From assembly GCF_029852145.1 (NCBI RefSeq), contig NC_079975.1, positions 4,526,001-4,590,000 on the forward strand: a DNA stretch of 64,000 nt. The letters are read 5' to 3'. The notes beneath the pieces were generated by a model. It was not told where the DNA came from and made no database searches. It worked only from the letters and a program-made list of their open reading frames with translations. Positions 14,401 through 24,560 of the stretch are shown here, piece after piece. Origin of the DNA: Microplitis mediator (Eukaryota; Arthropoda; Insecta; Hymenoptera; Braconidae). Both the position numbers and the translations under genes were made by a program. Each line of letters opens with the position of its first letter. The first letter of the stretch is position 1.

Positions 14401-17400
14401 CCAATTAAAAAATAACTGTGGATAAAAAAGGTGGTATCAAAAACTTTCAGCTTTCTTTTTAAGTTACTCAGGCTGAAAGTATCTGTTGAAGTATTAACAG
14501 ATAGCCATAAATAACTCATAGCAGAAGTAGACTACATACAATTAGTGATAAAGACAGAGCAGTTAGTAATAAAGACTACTTTCGGCTTTATCATAAATCT
14601 CTTTGAGAAAAAAATGAACAAGATTTTAGACAAATGACCTAGACAAGTCGTCTGGACCATGAAGATTCTCTTTTATATAGACACCCATCAACTGTCTAAA
14701 CAGATGATATTACTTGTCTGGATCAGTCCCGTTAGCATGGCAATTAAAACGGTGTTGGAAGTCGTACAATGCTGACACCACATGAAACTACAGCAGCACT
14801 TGCCATTACTCTTTCTCTTTATCATAAACTAAGTGTCTATTGCATAAAGACGGTTACGTCCCTCGGGTACTTAACTCGATGACAAAGAGCCTATGTATGA
14901 TCATACCATGAATAATAATAATAAAATATCATAAGATAAATAAATAAATATGAAATAAGTAAATTATACCGGTAAACATGATGGATTACTCAATCGCTAC
15001 CTCAATTATCCATCTATGAATTCCAAAGATTATTAACTGATGAACTCAATAAGGAGAAGTAAATCATACGAGTTTAGGCCTAGAGCGCTAAATAAAACCA
15101 ACAAAATTACTCGAACATTATAAGAACATTAGCATGGGAGAATTGAAAAAAGATTAGATTAAGTTGTTGCTGAGTTACAAGATTATGAAACCGTATGTAT
15201 GTATAAATAAAAGTGCATACTTGAATTTACAAGACATATCGGGGGCCCGGAAGTAACTACTCGGTGAATATATGTACGTGGAATCGTCAATTACACGAAG
15301 ACGAAGCCGATTATAGGTTTAGTGCAGCATTCTCCAAGCTCTGGCCAATTCCCATAAATTCCCCATCACTTGGATTCTTATTTTTCTTCCTCTGCCTTCT
15401 GCTTCATCTTCTTCATCCTTCTCTTCTTCTTTATCCACTTCTTAAACTTCTTTTTCATCTAATCCACTATTTCTTCCTCAACCCTTGGATTTTTTTTCTT
15501 CACATCTCCAAGACACTTAAACTCATTCCATCAGTATCTACTTTTTTTACTCATATTTTTATATACTTTTCTTCTTTATCCAACTTTAGTATTTCACGCT
15601 CATCATCATCATCATCAATCCCATCATCATCATCATCATTTTCTTCTTCAACTTCTTCGGATTTTTCGTTTTTATTTTCTTGTAAAATCCCTCATTCTAT
15701 ATTTTAACATCCACAAGAATTTTACACACTATTTCACTCTATATATATATATATATATATACATATATATATAACAATTTACTTCATTCTTCTATTCTCC
15801 GGAAACAAAAAAATTTTCTATTGTGATGCCAAGATTTTGCACTCTATTATAGTGAATACGATCTTTTCTTTCCAGATCGTTTCACCCGAAAATTAGTTTA
15901 ACTAACATTTATTTTTGTTTTATAAATAACAATAATTTTATGCATATAAATACTTACTATTTATCATCTATCGTATTTATGTTTGCATAGTAATTATTAT
16001 TATAAAATGTATAGCCTTCAAAAATAAATATTAAAGCAGCTGCAGTGTAATTAAAAATGAGCAATTTAAGAACTCGGATAAATATTTGAGTTTTAAAAAA
16101 TAAAATAACGCAATCGGGTTTTTCTGGGATGTAATAAAAACGTTATAAGGGAACATTGTATCATCATTCCAGAGTTACCTGATGCATGACTATCGATTTA
16201 AAATCTCCACCGCCGCTTGTTTAGACACGTCGTTACGTGTGCCTTCTTTACTTGTATCCTTACCTCCTTAACCTATCCTATCCTCCTTATCACGAAGAGC
16301 ACGCGTACACAAATACATAACATGTGTTATTGCTGTGTATGTTGTTTGTGTACACACGTAAAACCCATTTGCTCGTTTTACTTTCACTTACTCCATCGAT
16401 GACCGGATTCCACCAACGGAAACTTATTTACCTTATACGTACATATATATACATATATATGTTACATCGGATGTTGCACGAGAAATAATCTTGAGGCCGT
16501 GAATAACGATCTCAAATTTTATTATAAACGTCCATTTAATTATTTATTTGTTTTTTAAAAATTTTTTTTTAATTTAATTGATAAATGATTAATCTGGTTA
16601 ATGAGATAGGGGAGAATTGATAACTTAAAAAAATAATTTTTTTAATTGGCTCTAGTGGGTGTGAGATGGACATATTTGTTAAAATTTCTACTGTAATGCA
16701 AAATTAGTAAAAATTTTTGTTGGGATTAAAAAAAATGAAAAATTTGAAAATTATGTCAGCCATCAAACTAATAAATGTTTAAAAATCAATTTTTGGAACT
16801 ACAATGACTTGAAAAATTATTTAGTCATTATTATAATGATCCTGAAGCAAGCAGACAATTAAAAATTTTTGGATTTTTTTTTTTAACAAATCAATTTAAA
16901 AAAAAAAATTTTTTAAAAAACTAAAAAAATGCACATGTAGAAAATTGAAAAATCTATAGGTGCAATTTTTCTAAATTTTTTTTTTTATTATTTATCTTTT
17001 TAAAAAAAATCAAAAATTACACTCGTTATTAGTTATAGAAATTTTGAACGATTGAATTATAAATGAACTTTTAAAAATAAATTACTCACAGCTTATAAAT
17101 ATCAAAGGATGATTATTGGTTGATTATTCCACTCGTTAAAACGTTTATTTTTACGCGCGAAATTCAAAACTGTAAACAAAATTTTTTTTACTTCAAATGA
17201 ATTAAAACCCGGATCTTAATTATTTTGCTTAAAAAACTAATTTATTTTTTTAATTAAAATGGCCATGTAATTTATACTTGAAAAAAAATCTAGTCGGATG
17301 TGTAACTCATAAAAAATTAGATTAATTTTTTTCTAAATTAAAAAAACAGTCATAAAAAATATATTGATTATAATTCCGAGATTAAAAAATAATGTAATTT

Positions 17401-20400
17401 TTTTTGTTATTTTTGATTATAGATATCGAGGCTGAATGTCAAGATGATTATATGAAAATACGTATTGGATTCAATGGATCATTTGCCGGACTCTTATACT
17501 CAGCTGGTAAGAATTAAAATAATTCAATTTTAAAAATTTTTTCTCACGGGAACCAACTCACAATTGAATAATCCTGAGTCACGATAAATAGCAATGTAAT
17601 TGTTACGAATGAAATTAAATTGGCTGTATCTAAAAGATTGATCGCGATTGAAAAAAAGTAAAAAATAAATTAAGAAAAAATAATAATAATGAGTTGCGAA
17701 TTGTAAAGTTGATGACGTGGAAAAAAGGCGTATAACATGATGATAATGATAATTGTGAGGATGAGAAAAGAGAGGTGTTATACTAATGATCAAAGACCGT
17801 TGTTCGAAATTGATCGATACCGATCTTATATTTACGACTATACACCCCGCTTGTCCAATTGCTCGACTTGGTGAGAGACAATCGCTCCTTAATTACAGGT
17901 TACTCTTATGATCCTGACTGCATGTACGTCAACGGTACCGGAAGGGATTACTACGAGTTTTATATTCAACTAAATCGCTGCGGAACTCTTGGGGAAAATA
18001 CTCATCATCAAGATAGCAGGAAAAATCCAACGGTAATAATATTTACTGGATAATAAATTAATTATTTTAATTTTCTCATTTACAAGTTAATTTCATTACA
18101 CTTTTATTACTAAATCTAACGGCGAATTATTGCTTTCATTCAATTTTATACCAATGAATTTTTTTTCAAACAGAAAAATTTGATGTGGAATACAGTCACA
18201 GTCCAATACAATCCACTCATCGAAGAAGAATTCGATGAACACTTCAAAGTTACGTGTGAATACGGATATGATTTTTGGAAAACTGTGACCTTTCCGTTTT
18301 TAGATGTCGAGTAAGTGATTTTTAAAATTAGATGGAATTTCAGAGTTTAAAAATGTTTAGTGCATTAGCATCGTGATAAATACAATTTAAATAACTGATA
18401 TTTAAAATTTTTATTGCAGAGTTGCGACAGGTAATCCAGTTGTATTTACATTACAACCACCAGAATGTTACATGGAGATAAGATATGGTTACGGAACAAC
18501 TGGAACGAGAGTAGCTGGCCCTGTAAGAGTTGGCGATCCACTTACTCTTATCATTTACATGCGTAGTAAATACGATGGTTTCGATATTGTTGTTAATGAT
18601 TGTTACGCTCACAATGGCGGGAATAAGAAGATCCAACTTATTGATCAATACGGCTGTCCGGTTGACGACAAACTAATTAGCCGATTTAGAGGATCGTGGT
18701 CGGAAAGTGGACTCTTTGAAACTCAAGTATTTGCTTATATGAAGACATTCAGATTCACCGGGTCACCGGCTTTGTACATCGAGTGCGATGTCCGAATGTG
18801 TCACGGCAGATGTCCGGTAATTTATTTATTTAATGCTTTCCGCAGTTTACAAAATTTTACAATTTTCACTCGCGTTCAGGGTTGCCAGGAGTGTTCAACA
18901 GAAAGTAACGTGACCTTACAGAAAAAGCGCACACTAACAATAAAAACCGCCCAATGTTAATAATTTTAAATAAATAGAAATTTTTATTTTTAAATAGTTT
19001 ATTTTTGAAAATATATTGATAAATAACAAATGACGAATATTATATATTAGTCAAGTTGTCCACAAGTTGATCGCAATTCACAAAAATTAACTTTCTGGTG
19101 ACCAAATTTGGCTATTGGGAATTATAGTAAATTATGAAGACGTGGAAATAAGCCGAGAATAGAGTAAGAAATTCAGAAAATAATTTTTTTCATTCTTAGA
19201 TGATTAGTAATCATACAGGCGAATTTCAAAATGACCCAAATAGTGGAAAATTGCCTAATAAAAATTCTAGCTCAAGGCACGTCTGAAATTCGCCCAAATT
19301 GCGATAATACGCCCAATCTGGCAATCCTGCTCGCGTTATCAAAGTGCGAGTAATAAAAAAAAAATACAAAAGAAATAATAATTGATCTAGAAAAAAATAA
19401 ACATAAACACTCATAGAGTTTAATTATTGGACTCAGATTTCACTCTAGTTTCCACTTCTACTCGAATTGACTTTTTGAATGCATTTAGAGACCCACTAAA
19501 AAAATTTACTGATTTTGAGTAGTTAATTAATTTAAAAATTCTATTTCTGAGACCGTTTTGTATAAATGATTTATTAGAGTATGGAATTGCTAAAAGTCTA
19601 TTTTCCCTTAGACTCGTATTCAGGAAATTGAACTTGATAATTTAAAAATTTTTTAAATATTTGGTATTTTTAAATTAAAAAAAAAGATTAATTGTAATTT
19701 ATGAAATTTGTTTGATTGATTAGAGTCAACCATGTCATTGGAGAAATTCAAAGAATGTTGCGAAACGTTCGTTGGCTATCGGCGGTCCTACAACACCGGC
19801 GACGAGTTTATCTGAAAATGTTAATCTTTTCCAATCGTTACGAGTTCTTCAAGAAGGAGAAGGCGAGGCTGAAGTATTTCAGAATACAACAGCTGCATCT
19901 CATAGTGGTAAATAATATTTATTTTTTATATTATTCATATTAATGATTAGAGCTAATAGATATTCTTGGAAAGAATAAATTTTTATAAGGATCTTCCAGT
20001 TAAAATTTTTTATTTTACTCGAGAGTAAAATTTGTAAACTTAAATATGTAATAGAAAGAATTAAATAAGCAAGTAGCTGATCTGCGCGCGGTTAATAGTT
20101 TTAAGAACAATAAAAATGGTTAAAGAATTTTTCTAGAAGCTTAAATCGATTGTTAATTTTTTTATTTTAATTCTGTGATATTCGAAGAATTTGCTATTAA
20201 TATTTAAGCCTACAATTACTGAAATTATAAATTTTAAAGTCATATTTAATTAACTAGAGCGTAAACTTTTAGTTTATAAAAAATTTTATTCTCGCTTTAA
20301 AATTTTAATTTTTTTCCAATAGTTTACCGCAGATTAAAAAATAAAAAAAAGTTATTTACAAATCTAATTTTTTTCTTAATGAATTACGTAAATTTAAAAA

Positions 20401-21551
20401 TTAATCAAAGCATCATCGAAGTGTCAAATTAACACAGTTAATTTTTCTAATTTTAATTTAACTCAAAAATTAAGATTTGGAAAAAATTTGGTCAGCTCTG
20501 GTCCAAAAATTAATTTTTTTTTCTATTAGAAGATTTATATAAATCTGTCAATTAAAAATTTATAGAACACCAATAATAAAAACGAGCAATCAGCAGTCAC
20601 TACGTAACTGCCCGAGTACTACTACAAAATTTATTGAATATTATTTGAATTTAACTGTTTATTGAAATCTATATTCTATAATATTTCGTTTATTTCTGTT
20701 ATCATTAAAACTTAATGAGCCCAATTTCATCATTGACCCGAAAACTGATTGATTCAAAATATTTTTTTTTCGCTGATATCAAATTAAATCTGTTTAATTT
20801 TTATAATCATAGAAGACATGGCACAGACTAAATTTTTTTATTTTCTTTGTATTATATATATATATATATATAAGTTTCATCTATTCAGTCATATTTAGTG
20901 ACAGAATAATTAAAATATTAATTTGTTTCAAGAAAATAAATACGATTGTCTTTTTTTCCGCGTAATTTAAATGTGATTCGAATTATAGAGATAAGTTGAT
21001 TTATTTCGATACTTAGCAATAAAAAAGAGTTTAAACTATGAAAAGGCATAGATTCAAGTCAAGACCTTTCTAATGAAGTCAAATTTAAAAACATTAACTT
21101 ATTTTATTATATAGATATGTCGGGAACAAAATTCTCCTTAGTTTCTTAATAATATAGATTAGAATTTAAAATAAAAATTCATAATTTTAATTGTACTGAA
21201 AATAAATTATAAAAACAAACCGGAAGTTCCTTAATAAAAATTTTAGCCGCATCATTGTTTTAAAAAAACCAAATGATTGTATTTATTTAAAATAGATAAT
21301 AATAATAATAATAATAATAACAATAATAATTATGTTGTTGTTGATTTATAGGAGGAGTAAGTGAAGCAACAGGAGAAAAAGTTTGTTTACGATCAACAGT
21401 CGTTAATACAATAGTAGGTTTTAGTTGTGGTTTAATTTGCATAATGGTAGGTACTCTCCTCGTTCTTTGTTCGAGAATACGACGAGCAGCTAGAGAAAAA
21501 CTTCTTAGCGACAGTCTTAGTTATATGACTCATAAAGGACGAATTAATTAA
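8450..21551 (+). CDS. ZP-domain type I transmembrane protein (cuticlin/miniature-dusky type), 5' exon missing
   Basis: Apical extracellular-matrix protein of the zona pellucida class. Such proteins polymerise through the ZP module and anchor epidermal membrane to cuticle (family knowledge). Exons: 8450-8492, 9589-9756, 11894-12152, 17423-17506, 17899-18032, 18174-18310, 18420-18816, 19724-19907, 21352-21551. All junctions are GT-AG with matching phases, giving 1,606 nt (about 535 codons) plus an unseen start exon. The second exon encodes a signal peptide core (LAWILLLVTINSIQA). An acidic stretch and a Gly/Ala-rich linker follow (11.9-12.15 kb). The ZP module runs from ECQDDYMKIRIGF, with paired cysteines at CMYVNGTGRDYYEF, CGTLGEN, VTCEYGYDFW, PPECYMEIRYG, NDCYAHNGG, YGCPVDDKL, ECDVRMCHGRCP and SQPCHWRN. 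A dibasic site (NVAKR) lies after the module. The last exon gives one membrane span (TVVNTIVGFSCGLICIMVG...), then a short basic tail (CSRIRRAAREKLL...). Exact orthology among miniature, dusky and dusky-like is not settled. Confidence 0.85.
9001..9530. repeat. MITE-like element with nested second MITE, in a ZP intron
   Basis: The ends match as terminal inverted repeats: agtaaaaaatattgtgt on the left and acacaatattttttactgtg on the right. Multiple copies of 'gtgttaaaa/aacacaa' fill the interior. A complete family A copy (9197-9399) sits inside it, so this element is older than that insertion. Confidence 0.6.
9197..9399. repeat. Palindromic MITE family A, copy 1 (nested)
   Basis: Begins atgatcttaaagttagcaga and ends attagacgtctgctaactt + cagtatcat. 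The arms are complementary to each other over most of the 203 bp. The same sequence occurs at 16836, 28286, 31916, 50423, 50636, 59270 and 59463, with fragments at 32438 and 33738. Confidence 0.7.
9988..10030 (+). repeat. Microsatellite (aggatagaat)n
   Basis: Alternating aggatagaat and aggatag units over about 40 bp in the intron between the second and third ZP exons. Confidence 0.75.
13193..13690 (+). repeat. Three diverged tandem copies of an about 195-bp unit
   Basis: Each copy has the same landmarks in order: a tacatatt... block, 'gttttactcctatt' or variant, 'ggaataactctgcaca' or variant, 'tataatgtctttgaagagg' or variant, then 'aaaagctatgaaaag' or variant. Copies lie near 13193-13320, 13395-13505 and 13570-13690. 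Non-coding; within the large ZP intron 12153-17422. Confidence 0.65.
13911..14124. repeat. MITE family E, copy 1
   Basis: The right end gcgaaaaatgttccgatctt + caggta matches the ends of the repeats at 42535-42745 and 44471-44642. The left end is more diverged (ggaacgattttcggacaacg). About 210 bp, no coding capacity. Confidence 0.55.
15355..15715 (+). repeat. Pyrimidine-rich low-complexity tract
   Basis: About 350 bp in which the + strand is overwhelmingly C/T, with ttcttc, tcatca and ctt runs. It opens an accidental reading frame rich in Ser, Phe and Leu. It is followed by a TA microsatellite (about 15740-15772). It lies in the long ZP intron and has no recognisable domain. Confidence 0.7.
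16836..17020. repeat. Palindromic MITE family A, copy 2 (3' end degraded)
   Basis: Begins atgatcctgaagcaagcaga and contains the family's central block (gcacatgtagaaaattga, then ctataggtgcaattttt). The right terminal arm is poorly preserved. Confidence 0.55.
18880..18975 (+). CDS. Alternative terminal exon of the ZP gene (secreted-form candidate)
   Basis: Immediately after the ZP exon donor at 18816/18817 there is a second in-frame path. A 63-nt segment (18817-18879) ends in ttcag and is followed by ggttgccaggagtgttc, encoding GCQECSTESNVTLQKKRTLT... with a stop at 18958-18960. An AATAAA-type polyA signal follows at about 18969. The 63 nt is divisible by three and open, so splicing or retention would both keep frame. 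Either product ends before the dibasic site and membrane span and would be soluble. The canonical exon at 19724 (SQPCHWRN...) fits the family better, so this is an alternative end, or chance. Needs transcript support. Confidence 0.4.
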
Positions 21552-24500
21552 AAAATAATAACGCGACTTTTTTTTTTATTCAATGAATAAATAAATAAAT
21601 TTGAAAAAATACTCATCAATTACAACCACAATGCAAAAATACTTTAAAGAATTAAACAAGACAATGATTATGGAAATTCGTCAATATAATTAATAGAAAA
21701 AAAAAGTTTAATATTTTAAACCGGGTTTTCACGTTTAATTGATGAAAACCACAAACATAAACCGTTAGAGCAACCTCTAGGCGTTTGCGGGTTTAAATTT
21801 ATCACGCATTAACTACAATGTGCGATATATTATTATAATAATAATAATAAAATACAATAATAATCATAAGAATAATACACGTAATATACACTAATGAACA
21901 AGTAATGAAGTAATTAAATTAATAAATTAGATTTAATTAAGGGTCTTCCGAACAATATACGCCATTCAGTTTTAGTTAACGTTATTTGATAAATTTTATT
22001 ATTTCTAATTAATTTAAAGAAATTATTTATTTTAAATTTTTTATTAAGAAAAGAAAAAAAATTGAAAAAAACGATATTTAATTTAATTAAATTACTGGCG
22101 TATCAATAAACATATCGATAGAATTATAATTTATATAATAATTATTATTATGCGATGCAGTAAGACTATAAAATTAGCAAAATTATATGAATTTTAAAGT
22201 AATAAAAAAAAATTATGATAAGAATTGAGAAATATTATAATTTTCAGACAGTGTGATTTTGGGGAGCGAATATCTTCGAAATGGTTGAATTTTCGAAAAT
22301 TTTGAATCAGACCTTTTTTGTAGAGCATTTAATTCCCTACAAAAAACTGTATTGAGAATTTCTTAATTCTTATTGGTTGACATGTTAGAAAATTCAGAAC
22401 AAGGAAAAACAAGATCTTTGAATTGTATATCAAACTTTGAGCTTGGATATCTTATGAATGGTCGAATTTATGAAAAAATCATAAGAAACCTTTTTTGTAG
22501 ATCAGCAAATTTGCTACAAAATCTTTTCAAAGAAATTTTTTGTATCTTGATTTTTTCAGAAGTTATGAATTTTTTAGCATGTTACTAAATGAAAAATTGA
22601 AAATTATAAACAGCCGGCTTTAATATCAAGAGCTCAAATTTTAACTGGCGATTTTTCAATATTTAAAAAAAAAATATTCCCTTAATTTGAAACAGTCTAA
22701 TAATCACTAGTCTTTCTGTCTCGAATAATAAATAAATAAATGAATTAGATCATTTATATAAATACATAACAGCATTATATATTTAAATAATTATTTTGAC
22801 ATACATTGAATATTACTCCGTAAAATGTCTCCGTTTTCATGATAATCATTTTAAAAATATTGCATTAATTAAACTATAAAATATATAATAATAGTTATTA
22901 ATTAATTATTATTATTATAATTAAGTGCCTTGACGCGGTAATACGGCCGGTGAGGATTAAGTAATATTTCTCATTGAGTGAAAGCAAATTAAGACTCTTG
23001 TATCAGACAGAAGTCATAAGGATTCACGCTACATGCTCCTTCTTCATTACTTTTAAAGAAAAATTTTTTTTTTAATATTTCGTTATGAGGATCTAAATAA
23101 TTATAAGAAAATGACGCTTATATATAATTATCTTCTGTCTTTAAAAATTTATTATAAAAAAAAAAATATTAGTTTCCCCTCCTGGCTGTTCCGAGTAAAA
23201 AAATTATTATTTCTTTTTTTTCATTTTATGACTACTATATTTTTGGCCAAAATATAACTCTTGTAAATATAGTTTTATTGGCGAATGTATGATTAATTGA
23301 TAATGACTATTGAATAAATAATAAATAATAACAATAAATATATATACTTATATATAAAATTGTAATCATGATTAATGATATGATAAATGATAAACGTTCG
23401 TGTGTATCATGGTAATCAATAATAATAAAAATTACAATGCTAGACACATAATTAAGAGAGTACTCGTTGTTTTATTTATTGACTTTTTATTTACCTCTGA
23501 TTCGACCGTTATTATTTTAAAGTAAATAATAAAAATAAATAGTTTATAATTTTTTAAATAAATGTTCTTTCATTAAAAGGATTAAGCGGTAAAATTTTTG
23601 AAGATTTTAAAATTTAAAAAAGGGAAACTAAGAAAAAGACGCGCACAGAGAAAGCAGGACGCATTGAACTACAAGGTAATGCATGTACTTTACTATATGA
23701 GCCCTCAAATAATTAAAAAAAAATTTTTTTAACTCAAAATAGCTTTAAAAGTTCACTGTCATGATTCTATGGGATTTCCAGAGAATTTAACTGGCGATAA
23801 TTCTATTTTTTCTATGGGATTTCTCTGGGATTTCCAGAGAATTCAACTGGCGATAATTCTATTTTTTCTCTGGGATTTCTATGGGATTTCTCTGGGATTT
23901 CCAGAGAATTTAACTGGCGATAATTCTATTTTTTCTATGGGATTTCCAGAGAATTCAACTGGCGATAATTCTATTTTTTCTCTGGGATTTCTATGGGATT
24001 TCCAGAGAATTTAACTGGCGATAATTCTATTTTTTCTATGGGATTTCTCTGGTAATAATAATCTCTAATAATCGAAACTGGTTTATGTAAATCAAGTACT
24101 TGATAAAATAAATTTATTGGTAATTTCTAAATTGATAAGTTTGACAAGAGGTTTAATTCAGTAAAAATTCAGTCAAGTTTCTATCGAAGTCATCCCAAGT
24201 CCAACTTAAAGTCGTAATAAATGAATTTTAGAATTGATACGGATTTACTAGACGAAAACTTGGAACAAATTCACGATTAAAGTCATATTTGTATCACGAT
24301 CTGAGTTTCGCGATGAAATTTAAATCGAGATCTAAATTCGTCATGAACAACAAATTTTTTTACACGGGGAACTAGCGGTCGTAGGAGAGAATTTTTTAAA
24401 AAAATGAGACAAAAACAATTTTAAGACTCATTCCAACCGTCAGGTCGTTTTTTATTTTTTTTTTAAATATAAAAATATTTTGAATTCAATAGAATCAAAT

Positions 24501-24560
24501 TTATGAAACAATAAAACAAATTTTTTTAAACTCAATATTCGAATAATGAACGAGTTAATG
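21552..24560. other. Intergenic region between ZP gene and NUDT19 (convergent 3' ends)
   Basis: Contains the likely ZP 3' UTR (AATAAA-type strings near 21585-21600), an AT-rich stretch with microsatellites, a diverged repeat around 22250-22620 with the block ccttttttgtaga, and the minisatellite at 23767-24052. No coding exon recognised. The short open frames around 22373 and 23769 are repeat-derived. Confidence 0.6.
23767..24052 (+). repeat. Minisatellite of five ~45-bp cores with hairpin-forming joints
   Basis: The core runs ccagagaatt(t/c)aactgg, then cgataattctattttttct. Five cores are separated by one to three short gggatttct(a/c)t spacers. Where a spacer joins a core the sequence ttctctgg-gattt-ccagagaa forms a perfect 8-bp stem with a 5-base loop. 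The frame through it (MGFPENLTGDNSIFS repeated) is open only because of the unit length and is not a gene call. Confidence 0.8.

Noticed and set aside
15264..15707. 147-codon open frame on the + strand
   Set aside because: Its composition is a pyrimidine-rich low-complexity tract (Ser/Phe/Leu runs), with no domain, in the middle of a ZP intron.
23769..24014. Open frame repeating MGFPENLTGDNS
   Set aside because: It is the translated minisatellite; the frame shifts between copies (WDFQRIQLAII) and no start, signal or partner exon supports it.
23767..24052. CRISPR-like regular repeats
   Set aside because: Units are adjacent without unique spacers and the genome is eukaryotic.
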